A DNA stretch of 9,988 nucleotides, taken from Gammaproteobacteria bacterium (GTDB lineage Bacteria; Pseudomonadota; Gammaproteobacteria; SZUA-140). Shown here one piece after another: positions 1-5,892 of the stretch (positions are counted from its first letter, which is position 1; every line of letters starts with the position of its first letter). The position numbers and the translations under genes were made by a program. The notes beneath the pieces were generated by a model that saw nothing but the letters and a program-made list of their open reading frames with translations, was not told the origin of the DNA and ran no database searches. The DNA is taken from NCBI GenBank assembly GCA_026982145.1, contig JALSHQ010000368.1:1-9988 (forward strand). The letters run 5' to 3'.

Positions 1-174
1 GGGGAGAATAGGAACAATCACCACGGTCAGTGCAATGGCGACCATTAGGCGTATTCTGGCAGGGATGATACGTGCGCCAAAGATAGGTACAACGGCCATA
101 AATGCAGCAATCCTAGCGAATGGCCAGAAATAACTGGTCACAAGATTAATTAACTGTTCATCAGTGAAATTCAC
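1..174 (-). CDS. fliR: Flagellar export gate protein FliR, N-terminal part (runs off left edge)
   Basis: FliR joins FliP and FliQ in the inner-membrane export gate of the flagellar type III secretion system. Only the first 58 codons are inside the window, read without a stop to base 1. The visible protein begins (M)NFTDEQLINLVTSYFWPF and continues with ARIAAFMAVVPIFGARIIPARIR, typical of the first FliR membrane segment and the loop after it. The start must be GTG at 174-172: an in-frame TGA lies shortly upstream, and the next in-frame ATG is codon 26, inside the conserved region. It follows fliQ by 25 nt, as in the usual fliP-fliQ-fliR order. A 7-codon reading frame, ATG at 194 to TGA at 171, overlaps the GTG as GTGA and might couple translation. 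Identity is secure; the GTG start is well supported but not proven. Confidence 0.9.
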   Translation of the reverse strand, partial: MNFTDEQLINLVTSYFWPFARIAAFMAVVPIFGARIIPARIRLMVAIALTVVIVPILP

Positions 175-199
175 AGTGGAAAGGTCTCAACCATTTTTA

Positions 200-469
200 T
201 CACCCGATCGCCGCCGGGATGCTTTCGATCAGTTGGCGCGTGTAGGTTGTCATCACCTGCAATATCCACGGGCCAGCGATCAACATCACAACAAAGGTCA
301 CTAATAGCTTGGGAATAAAGCTAAGTGTTGCCTCGTTAATCTGAGTAGCCGCTTGAAACATGCTGATCATTAAGCCAACAATCAATGCAGGAATCAGCAA
401 TAGAGAAATAATGACAATAGTAACTTCAAGTGCGGCCCTGCCTATGGTCAGTACATATTCTGGGGTCAT
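200..469 (-). CDS. fliQ: Flagellar export gate protein FliQ
   Basis: FliQ is the small two-helix subunit of the FliP-FliQ-FliR export gate, through which rod, hook and filament proteins leave the cytoplasm. The 89-residue length is normal for the family. Two hydrophobic segments (about residues 13-36 and 54-72) flank the family-typical loop AATQINEATLSFIPK at residues 40-54. The ATG at 469 has a good Shine-Dalgarno sequence (GAGGT) about 8 nt upstream. The gene lies 22 nt after the fliP stop and 25 nt before the fliR GTG, so it is surely cotranscribed. Nothing is truncated or odd. Confidence 0.97.
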   Translation of the reverse strand: MTPEYVLTIGRAALEVTIVIISLLLIPALIVGLMISMFQAATQINEATLSFIPKLLVTFVVMLIAGPWILQVMTTYTRQLIESIPAAIG

Positions 470-491
470 ACTATCTACCTCACCATGCCGG

Positions 492-1232
492 TCACATGTA
501 AAAACTTGAAGCCAGAGTTCCCATAATTAACCCCCAGCCATCAACCAGCACAAACAACATTAATTTAAAGGGTAGTGAAATAATCAATGGTGACAACATC
601 ATCATCCCCATTGCCATTAAGACACTCGCCACCACCAGATCTATAATTAAAAAAGGGATAAAAATCATAAACCCAATCTGAAAAGCTGTTTTCAATTCAC
701 TGGTCACAAAAGCGGGCAGCAACATAGAGAGAGGGACATCATCATAAGACTCGATATCTTCATTGCCAGAGAGACTTGCAAATAAGTTAAGATCACTATC
801 TCTTGTTTGCGCCAGCATGAACTTTCTAAACGGTTCAATGGCATTCTTCACCGCATCTTCAGCCTCAATTTTCTCTTCCATATAAGGCTTCACGCCCGCT
901 TCATAGCTCACCTCAAAAACAGGCATCATAATAAATATGGTAAGAAATAGTGCGAGCCCAACCAGCGTTTGTGTTGTTGGGGTCTGTGCGGTACCCAATG
1001 CTTGGCGTAAGATAGCAAGTACGATGATAATGCGAGTAAAGGAGGTCATCATCATCAAGCCCGCTGGCAATAGCGTTAGCACTGTCATCAATGCCAATAT
1101 TTGAATGCTTAGGGTATAAGTCTCACCACCGTTACTTGCAGGTGAAACCGTGAGCGCTGGCATTCCAACATCTGCCGAGACCGTCACCATGGGTAGAATA
1201 GAAAACAATAGTGCTGCAAACAGGCGAATCAT
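492..1232 (-). CDS. fliP: Flagellar export gate protein FliP
   Basis: FliP forms the pentameric core of the export gate in the inner membrane. The 246-residue protein starts with a cleavable signal peptide (residues 1-20, likely cut after VSA), as is known for FliP. Family landmarks follow: MMTSFTRIIIVLAILRQALGT (61-81), the membrane stretch LVGLALFLTIFIMMP (90-104), LPAFVTSELKTAFQIGF (172-188), FIPFLIIDLVVASVLMAMGMMM (191-212, with the triple Met of the pore gasket) and PFKLMLFVLVDGW (221-233). Its ATG overlaps the fliO stop as ATGA, implying translational coupling. One oddity is that the segment usually reading PPNQ before the second membrane helix here reads PTTQ (residues 85-88). The rest is intact, so I expect a working protein. 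Confidence 0.97.
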   Translation of the reverse strand: MIRLFAALLFSILPMVTVSADVGMPALTVSPASNGGETYTLSIQILALMTVLTLLPAGLMMMTSFTRIIIVLAILRQALGTAQTPTTQTLVGLALFLTIFIMMPVFEVSYEAGVKPYMEEKIEAEDAVKNAIEPFRKFMLAQTRDSDLNLFASLSGNEDIESYDDVPLSMLLPAFVTSELKTAFQIGFMIFIPFLIIDLVVASVLMAMGMMMLSPLIISLPFKLMLFVLVDGWGLIMGTLASSFYM

Positions 1233-1672
1233 GACTCTTCTCGCTTATCAACCTGCTGCTTGAGGTGATTAATAAAACCTTTACTATTCTTATTTCTGGC
1301 CTCTAGATCGCCTTCACTGCTGATGTTCTTTTCCAGGACGTGTAATGTGCGAACATTGCCGGGAGAGATGCCTATAAGCACCTGCACTTCCCCAGCTTGT
1401 ACGATGACAATTTTCTCACGCTGGCCAACAGTAATGCCGGCAACCACTTTTAAATTACCACTTGAAACTCCACCCAAGCTGCCAAAGCGCTTCATCATCC
1501 AGCCTGCGCCTACAATCATAAGAAGCACAACTAATAGTGCTGCAACGATTTGCAATATGTTCCCGGCGCTCATTACATCAGGTGTTTTTTGAACTTCTAT
1601 GGCTGTCTCAGCTGCCAATAGAGGGAATGGAAGCATCAGAAACCATAATATATAAAACTTAATTGATGTCAT
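1229..1672 (-). CDS. fliO: Flagellar biosynthesis protein FliO
   Basis: FliO is a membrane protein that helps FliP assemble in the export gate. From the ATG at 1672 it has 147 residues: a signal-like N-terminus (1-21, ending LLAAE), a membrane segment at about 37-58 (GNILQIVAALLVVLLMIVGAGW) and the small cytoplasmic FliO domain at about 60-115 (LKVVAGITVGQREKIVIVQ, then VLIGISPGNVRTLHVL). The frame stays open upstream to an ATG at 1726 (165 residues), which would overlap the conserved end of fliN by 41 nt. I prefer 1672 because it gives a normal signal sequence directly at the N-terminus and follows a GGTGA 4 nt upstream, although that spacing is short. Its stop overlaps the fliP start. The charged C-terminal tail is poorly conserved in this family. 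Confidence 0.88.
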   Translation of the reverse strand: MTSIKFYILWFLMLPFPLLAAETAIEVQKTPDVMSAGNILQIVAALLVVLLMIVGAGWMMKRFGSLGGVSSGNLKVVAGITVGQREKIVIVQAGEVQVLIGISPGNVRTLHVLEKNISSEGDLEARNKNSKGFINHLKQQVDKREES

Positions 1673-1685
1673 CACTTCACCACGA

Positions 1686-2090
1686 TTATTTAAGCTTTTT
1701 AACGCGCTCTTCAGCACTGATAACATCCGTTAGACGCACCCCAAATTTTTCATTTACAACGACAACTTCACCGTGTGCGATCAGCGTTCCATTCACGATA
1801 ACATCCATTGGCTCACCCGCCAGTCGATCCAGTTCAACGACTGAACCTTGATTAAGCTTAAGCAGGTTTCTGATATTAATTTTGGTACGTCCAATTTCTA
1901 CAGAGACAGTGACTGGGATATCAAGAATCATCTCAATATTTTCTTCCATTGCGCTCGCCGCTGAAACATCTGACTGAAGGTTTTGGAAGTCAGCGGGTGC
2001 GGCAACTTCCGCTTCAGAGTCTGCTTGCTCATTCATGGCTGCTGCCCAATCATCACCGACATCATCATTACTTTCTGTTGTATCATTCAT
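1686..2090 (-). CDS. fliN: Flagellar motor switch protein FliN
   Basis: FliN, with FliM and FliG, forms the cytoplasmic C-ring that sets rotation direction and helps dock export cargo. The 134 residues comprise an acidic, Ala/Ser-rich linker (1-48) and a C-terminal SPOA domain (about 52-130). The SPOA domain shows LDIPVTVSVEIGRTK (56-70), LLKLNQGSVVELDRLAGEP (76-94), VIVNGTLIAHGEVVVVNEKFGVRLTDVIS (97-125) and the usual basic end. The ATG lies 5 nt after the fliM stop, with a GGGG-containing ribosome-binding region inside the end of fliM. The length is typical of the long-linker FliN of gammaproteobacteria. Confidence 0.97.
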   Translation of the reverse strand: MNDTTESNDDVGDDWAAAMNEQADSEAEVAAPADFQNLQSDVSAASAMEENIEMILDIPVTVSVEIGRTKINIRNLLKLNQGSVVELDRLAGEPMDVIVNGTLIAHGEVVVVNEKFGVRLTDVISAEERVKKLK

Positions 2091-2095
2091 GCTGA

Positions 2096-3103
2096 CTACC
2101 CCATCACTGTTCTAAGCTGCTTCGTGCTTTCGGCGACGACCCGTTCGGTTATTTTGATTGCATTTTTCCCATCTGACACACCGAAATTGCCCCTGAATAC
2201 AGGGATATCTTCGACGCGAATAGTGACTTTCTCTGGCATATCAATCGGGATAATGTCACCCGCTTTAAGTGCATTGAGATCATTTAACGTAATCTCAGTC
2301 TCGGTTAGCAAACTGCTAATTTCGACACCTGCTTCTTTAATCTCTTCTACTAAGGCAACTGCCCAGCGGTCGTCATTATCATCACGATCACTCTGCACAC
2401 CTGCATCCAATAATTCCCGAATCGGTTCAACCATCGAATAAGGCAGCGTCACGTGAAGATCTCCACCACTCCCTTCTAATTCAATATGAAATGTTGTCAC
2501 CACGACCACCTCACTTGGGGTAACAATGTTTGCAAAGTGCGGGTTAACCTCCATTCCCTGAAACTCGAAGTTAACCGGCATCACTGGGTGCCATGCCTCT
2601 TTCATATCTTTGAAACTTAGGTCTAGTATTAATTGGATAATGCGCTGCTCCGTCGGGGTAAACTCTCTACCTTCTATTTTGGCGTGAAATTTACCTTCGC
2701 CGCCAAAGAAGTTATCGACCACTGTGAATACCAATTTGGGGTCAAATACAAATAATCCGGTGCCTCGTAGTGGCTCCATTTTGATAAGATTTAAGCTTGC
2801 TGGAACAAAGAGGCTATGAACATATTCTGAAAATTTCAGCATCTGAACATTTCCCACCGAAATCTCCGCAGTACGTCTTAACATATTAAACAAGCTGACT
2901 CTAAAGTGACGTGCAAAGCGCTCGTTGATCATTTCAAGCGTGGGCATGCGCCCACGTACAATTCTGTCCTGGCTATTAAAATCATATTCATGCGCCGAGC
3001 CATTATCTAAAATCTCATCATCTTCTGAGTCGATATCACCACCAGAAACACCATGAAGCAGTGCATCAATCTCATCTTGCGTTAACAGATCATTTACGGA
3101 CAT
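2096..3103 (-). CDS. fliM: Flagellar motor switch protein FliM
   Basis: FliM is the middle component of the C-ring and the docking site for phosphorylated CheY. The 335-residue length is normal. The N-terminal peptide LLTQDEIDALL (6-16) is the CheY-binding motif, followed by an acidic linker. The middle domain (about 45-230) includes RGRMPTLEMINERFARHFR (50-68) and FFGGEGKFHAKIEGREFTPTEQRII (132-156), whose GGEG is the GGxG motif contacting FliG. A C-terminal SPOA domain (about 255-325) ends in VFRGNFGVSDGKNAIKITE. The ATG is 14 nt after fliL and has GAGGG at 3111-3115. The CheY peptide implies that a chemotaxis system is encoded elsewhere in the genome. Confidence 0.98.
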   Translation of the reverse strand: MSVNDLLTQDEIDALLHGVSGGDIDSEDDEILDNGSAHEYDFNSQDRIVRGRMPTLEMINERFARHFRVSLFNMLRRTAEISVGNVQMLKFSEYVHSLFVPASLNLIKMEPLRGTGLFVFDPKLVFTVVDNFFGGEGKFHAKIEGREFTPTEQRIIQLILDLSFKDMKEAWHPVMPVNFEFQGMEVNPHFANIVTPSEVVVVTTFHIELEGSGGDLHVTLPYSMVEPIRELLDAGVQSDRDDNDDRWAVALVEEIKEAGVEISSLLTETEITLNDLNALKAGDIIPIDMPEKVTIRVEDIPVFRGNFGVSDGKNAIKITERVVAESTKQLRTVMG

Positions 3104-3117
3104 GGAATTTCCCTCTG

Positions 3118-3678
3118 TTACTGCATTACAAAGCCGGTAAAATAAAGCGCCTCGACATCATTTTTGTCGCCCTCTTCCTTGAGGATCTCGCGAAGCTCTT
3201 TCAATGCGAGCTCGCGTAGTTTTTGTTTTCCAGCTGCGTTGGTAATCATTTCGAAATCAAGATCACTAAACAGCACAAGAAAATTATTTTTAATTTTTGG
3301 CATGTGCGCAGTAATGGCATCAATGACATCTTGGTCCCGCGCCATCACTTCAACATTGATCTGTAGATAACGGATCTGATTATTGTTGATAAAATTAACT
3401 ACAAATGGCGCTTCAAAAACGAGATAAATTGCGGGCTGCTTTTCTTTATCATCCTTCTCTTTTTTTGATTTCTTTTCCTCTTTCTTCGCTTCACTTCCAT
3501 CGCTGCTTACTTCTTCCGTCGCTGGAGATACACCTGCAAAATAGAGCGTGGCAGCAACGCTACCGCCAATCGCTAAAATCACTAGCAGTACAATGACCAG
3601 AACCATCAGAAGATTTCCCTTCGGCTTCTTTGGAGGTTCTTTTTGCTCAACTTCTTCTTTTTCTTCCTCTAGCGGCAT
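3118..3678 (-). CDS. fliL: Flagellar basal body-associated protein FliL
   Basis: FliL is a single-pass inner-membrane protein that surrounds and stabilises the MotAB-type stators. The 186-residue protein has a charged cytoplasmic N-terminus (1-20), one membrane helix (about 21-48), a lysine- and glutamate-rich linker (about 62-82) and the periplasmic FliL domain. That domain runs from PAIYLVFEAPFVVNF (82-96) to the typical end VEALYFTGFVMQ. AAGGGAA lies 6 nt upstream of the ATG. It is the first gene of this transcription unit: upstream is an unrelated operon with its own terminator rather than fliK, which usually precedes fliL in gammaproteobacteria. A sigma-54-like promoter lies about 50 nt upstream. 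Confidence 0.95.
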   Translation of the reverse strand: MPLEEEKEEVEQKEPPKKPKGNLLMVLVIVLLVILAIGGSVAATLYFAGVSPATEEVSSDGSEAKKEEKKSKKEKDDKEKQPAIYLVFEAPFVVNFINNNQIRYLQINVEVMARDQDVIDAITAHMPKIKNNFLVLFSDLDFEMITNAAGKQKLRELALKELREILKEEGDKNDVEALYFTGFVMQ

Positions 3679-3728
3679 AACAGGTTCCCTTTCAAAATCG
3701 ATTTAAAGGCATATTCCTTCGCTAGCAA

Positions 3729-3744
3729 TGCAATCATCACGCCA
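3729..3744 (-). promoter_or_regulatory. Sigma-54 (RpoN) -24/-12 promoter of the fliL operon
   Basis: On the minus strand the element reads TGGCGTGATGATTGCA. It fits the sigma-54 layout TGGCACG-N4-TTGCA, with GG and GC in register and the only differences at the AC of the -24 box. The predicted transcription start is near 3718, leaving a leader of about 40 nt before the fliL ATG at 3678. Sigma-54 control of fliL operons is established in Pseudomonas and Vibrio, where FleQ- or FlrC-type activators are needed. The site lies just upstream of the first gene of the operon and points the right way. Confidence 0.75.
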
Positions 3745-3797
3745 CCAGAAACAAACAAAATTAATCGTTAAAAATCATATAGATAATAACGACCAAC

Positions 3798-3863
3798 CGA
3801 AGGGTGACAAGAAGTTGACAGCGAAAAATGAGCGAAGATAAGCCCACCTGTCGAAAGGGTGAC
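3798..3863. repeat. Direct repeat pair CGAA(A)GGGTGAC upstream of the fliL promoter
   Basis: CGAAGGGTGAC occurs at 3798-3808 and CGAAAGGGTGAC at 3852-3863, in the same orientation and differing by one inserted A, with starts 54 bp apart. Relative to the predicted sigma-54 transcription start they lie at about -80 to -90 and -134 to -145, within the range of enhancer sites for sigma-54 activators. That function is inferred; the sequences are not an obvious match to the FleQ consensus as I remember it. Confidence 0.35.
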
Positions 3864-3917
3864 GCAGAGCAAGAGGAGTACAGGAAAGTGAACCGCCGTT
3901 TTTTAACGCCAGCCTAA
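3828..3917 (+). other. Candidate 29-codon reading frame (doubtful)
   Basis: ATG at 3828 opens a 29-residue frame, MSEDKPTCRKGDAEQEEYRK followed by nine more residues, ending at TAA 3915-3917. The peptide is hydrophilic with no membrane segment or known domain. A TTGACA at 3815-3820 and GATAAG at 3837-3842 (16-bp spacing) resemble a sigma-70 promoter, but that would start transcription inside the frame. There is no strong Shine-Dalgarno sequence, only AAGAAG further upstream. It sits in the control region of fliL on the opposite strand, so chance is quite possible. Confidence 0.15.
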
Positions 3918-3992
3918 TAGCGAATAACTTGATCGCTGTGTTGAAGGAACTTCTGGTTAAGCTAAATCGAGCCTACGGTGTCGTGCCGCATC

Positions 3993-4025
3993 AAACAAAT
4001 AGCCCCTTCACTAAAAGAGGGGCTA
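3993..4025 (-). terminator. Intrinsic terminator of the qmcA-nfeD operon
   Basis: TAGCCCCT (4000-4007) pairs with AGGGGCTA (4018-4025) in a perfect 8-bp GC-rich stem, extended by one T-G pair around an 8-nt loop. Read on the minus strand, the stem is followed by the T-rich stretch ATTTGTTT (down to 3993). It lies 37 nt beyond the nfeD stop. On the plus strand no T run follows the stem, so it works for the minus strand only. Confidence 0.85.
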
Positions 4026-4062
4026 GTGAACTCGTCAGCCGTGATGAATAGTGTCTTGCAGG

Positions 4063-4545
4063 TTAGCTAGTCGCCGCCGTGACCCAGAACTTACCTGCAT
4101 CAACAGAAACCACGACGACGGTAGTACCTGCGCTGATCTCTTTATCTACTGACCCCATATCGATTTCTACTTTCCATTCGATGCCGGAGTAGCGGGTGAC
4201 GCTAGGCTGAGTGGCGCTAAGGTCATTTTCCAACCTGAATTTTAAGCCAATAATATCACTGCTATTATCTTTTTTAGGCGGTTTACTATTACGTTGAATG
4301 TGCTTTAAGGGCTTCCACAGTGCCGCCGAGATAAGCACTGAACTCAATGTAAATGTGGCGATACTGGCCAACCACGTGGCGGGCACCAGCCCAAACCAAA
4401 TCGCACCACCCGTCATCAATGCACCCAGACCAATAAACAAAATAAACCCTGTTGAAAACCCCAATGCTAACGCTTCAATAATCAACAATAAAAAGCCAAC
4501 GCCGAACCAGAAGCTGTAAATATTGTCATTAAAGTAATCGATCAT
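4063..4545 (-). CDS. NfeD family membrane protein (YbbJ type)
   Basis: This 160-residue protein is the usual partner of the SPFH protein encoded just upstream. Three hydrophobic helices (about 11-30, 33-52, 58-78) are followed by a soluble C-terminal beta domain (about 98-157) of the OB-fold type, with the NfeD-typical YSGIEWKVEI at 119-128 and repeated valine strands. Its length matches the short NfeD class (E. coli YbbJ, about 150 residues), which lacks the ClpP-like protease domain of long NfeD proteins. The ATG overlaps the qmcA stop as ATGA, so the two are translationally coupled. Known NfeD-SPFH pairs are tied to membrane microdomain organisation and quality control; the exact role is unsettled. 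An intrinsic terminator follows 37 nt after the stop. Confidence 0.88.
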   Translation of the reverse strand: MIDYFNDNIYSFWFGVGFLLLIIEALALGFSTGFILFIGLGALMTGGAIWFGLVPATWLASIATFTLSSVLISAALWKPLKHIQRNSKPPKKDNSSDIIGLKFRLENDLSATQPSVTRYSGIEWKVEIDMGSVDKEISAGTTVVVVSVDAGKFWVTAATS

Positions 4546-5525
4546 CTCTGGCTCGCTCTTTTATCAACGGAAAATGCTTCGCTTTGATTCATTGCGCTCA
4601 CAATCGCAACGGCCTCAGCCACGCTTGAGCCCGCTTCACTGGACTTTCCATCCATCAAGACGATCGTAGACTCTTTCGCAATCGCCTCTTTTGCTTGAAT
4701 CGCCAGCGTGGCCAAATCAAGCTGCACCGCCTTCTGCCCTGGCGAGCTGTCTGCCGCCTCACCAACCACATGAATAGCGCTCGCCTTTGCCTCGGCGACT
4801 AATGTAATCGCTTTCGCTTCGCCCTCAGCTTGTAAAATCTGTTCCATACGTTCCGCCTCAGCCGCCAGCACCTTGGCCTGTTTATCACCCTCTGCCACAT
4901 TGATCGCAGATTGACGCTCACCTTCAGATTCCAAAATCATGGCGCGCTTGTCACGCTCAGCTTTCATCTGTCGTTCCATCGCTTCGAGTACACTGCGAGG
5001 AGGTTCGATATCCTTGATTTCATAGCGCAGCACCTGCACACCCCACGGGCCAGCAGCCTCATTAATCGCATCCACAATGGCTATATTTAATAGGTCACGC
5101 TCTTTGAAGGTTTTATCAAGATCCATTTTTCCGATCTCAGAACGCATTGTCGTCTGCGCCAGTTGAGTGACGGCAAAATGGTAAACCTCAACACCATAAC
5201 TTGCTTTGTATGGATCAATCACTTTGAGGTATAGCACCCCATCAACGGTTAGCCCGATATTATCTTTGGTGATCGCGGCCTGACTCGGCACATCTATCGC
5301 TTGCTCTTTAAGGGTGCGAATGTGTGCAATCTTGTCGATAAAGGGGATGATAAAATTCAGCCCGGCAATCAGTGTGGCGTTGTACTTTCCAAAACGCTCA
5401 ATCACAAATGCACTATTTTGCGGCACAAACTTAATGGATGTCTTGAGCAAGACAATGACGACGATTGCCAAGCCCGTCCAAAAACTAAACAGTAAACCCA
5501 ACCCACCACCGGCTAATTGATCCAT
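4542..5525 (-). CDS. qmcA: SPFH/band 7 membrane protein, QmcA (paraslipin) type
   Basis: QmcA belongs to the stomatin/prohibitin/flotillin superfamily of membrane scaffold proteins, whose E. coli member associates with the FtsH-HflKC quality-control system. From the ATG at 5525 it has 327 residues: one N-terminal membrane helix (about 9-27), an SPFH domain (about 32-185, with FVPQNSAFVIERFGKYNATL, DGVLYLKVIDPYKASYGVE and MRSEIGKMDLDKTFKERDLLN) and an Ala/Glu-rich coiled coil (about 183-255, AEGDKQAKVLAAEAERMEQI). The C-terminal tail is of the paraslipin type. A GTG at 5528 directly precedes the ATG; AAGGAG at 5533-5538 is 7 nt from the ATG, so I chose the ATG. Its stop overlaps nfeD by 4 nt. 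I see no convincing promoter upstream. The symbol rests on remembered similarity to E. coli QmcA. Confidence 0.93.
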   Translation of the reverse strand: MDQLAGGGLGLLFSFWTGLAIVVIVLLKTSIKFVPQNSAFVIERFGKYNATLIAGLNFIIPFIDKIAHIRTLKEQAIDVPSQAAITKDNIGLTVDGVLYLKVIDPYKASYGVEVYHFAVTQLAQTTMRSEIGKMDLDKTFKERDLLNIAIVDAINEAAGPWGVQVLRYEIKDIEPPRSVLEAMERQMKAERDKRAMILESEGERQSAINVAEGDKQAKVLAAEAERMEQILQAEGEAKAITLVAEAKASAIHVVGEAADSSPGQKAVQLDLATLAIQAKEAIAKESTIVLMDGKSSEAGSSVAEAVAIVSAMNQSEAFSVDKRASQR

Positions 5526-5532
5526 CACTCAT

Positions 5533-5538
5533 CTCCTT
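5533..5538 (-). promoter_or_regulatory. Shine-Dalgarno sequence deciding the qmcA start
   Basis: A full AAGGAG on the minus strand lies 7 nt upstream of the ATG at 5525 and 4 nt upstream of the adjacent GTG at 5528. The better spacing favours the ATG. Confidence 0.75.
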
Positions 5539-5642
5539 GAAATTTTAATTTTCTGTTGGCCATCACCCTCATCAAGGGATTTTAAAGTTCCTCAGGATAA
5601 GTTTATTAAGGAGCCTCTGATTTAAACTGGCTCGACGCTGAA

Positions 5643-5798
5643 TTAGCGCCTCTTTAATTCCAAAATTTTATCGTACCATTGACGAAGCTCACTCAAATTA
5701 CGAGATGTATATTGATTTCTAGTGTCATCGTGCTCACTTGGGCTTAGGGTGGCCTCTGAACGTCTACCTTTGTTAAAGACACCACTTTTGTGAATTGC
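5643..5798 (-). pseudogene. Possible gene remnant: 51-codon open frame with no start codon
   Basis: Between a TAG (5801-5799) and a TAA (5645-5643) on the minus strand lies a 51-codon open frame. Its C-terminal half looks like real protein, with TLSPSEHDDTRNQYTSR followed by an amphipathic, charged end LSELRQWYDKILELKRR. It contains no ATG, GTG or TTG usable as a start near its beginning. The opening overlaps the Nif11 promoter on the other strand. It may be the 3' end of a decayed gene, a gene with a rare start codon or a sequencing frameshift, or chance. I do not recognise the family. Confidence 0.25.
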
Positions 5799-5815
5799 CT
5801 ATGTCTTGATATAAT
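5788..5815 (+). promoter_or_regulatory. Sigma-70-type promoter of the Nif11-domain gene
   Basis: TTGTGA (5788-5793) and a perfect TATAAT (5810-5815) are separated by 16 bp and point toward the Nif11 gene. Transcription would begin near 5822, leaving a leader of about 70 nt that contains the CGCTAGCG palindrome. Confidence 0.55.
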
Positions 5816-5892
5816 AGTAGGATGCTCTTGAAACCTGCAATAGGTTTTTCTATTTAATATATGAGTCGCTAGCGGGAGTAAGAATTTCAAAT

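Larger units (their letters stand above)
3679..4062. other. Intergenic region between fliL and nfeD
   Basis: This 384-nt stretch has no long gene. It holds the sigma-54 promoter for fliL (3729-3744), the direct repeat pair (3798-3863), a short plus-strand reading frame (3828-3917) and the terminator of the qmcA-nfeD operon (3993-4025). Between 3903 and 3960 there is weak two-fold symmetry: TTAA-CCAG pairs with CTGGTTAA around an inner AGCGA/TCGCT hairpin (3919-3937). I can assign no role to it. Confidence 0.6.
5529..5892. other. Divergent intergenic region between qmcA and the Nif11 gene
   Basis: This 364-nt region separates two divergent genes. It contains the qmcA ribosome-binding site, the Nif11 promoter (5788-5815), a protein-like minus-strand reading frame lacking a start codon (5643-5798), a small CCCT/AGGG hairpin in the qmcA leader (5567-5579) and an 8-bp palindrome CGCTAGCG at 5867-5874. 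I find no RNA gene or insertion sequence. Confidence 0.55.

Noticed and set aside
1673..1726. Longer FliO with 18 extra residues starting at 1726.
   Set aside because: It would overlap the conserved end of fliN by 41 nt and put a basic stretch ahead of an otherwise normal signal sequence, although a GGGGTG about 10 nt upstream keeps it possible.
3828..3900. Resemblance of the plus-strand stretch CGAAAGGGTGACGCAGAGC to the 5' half of a class I cyclic-di-GMP riboswitch (GAAA loop followed by GACGCAAAGC).
   Set aside because: The second helix and the tetraloop receptor are missing, the first stem pairs poorly, and no plus-strand gene follows; nfeD lies antisense. An Infernal search with RF01051 would settle it.
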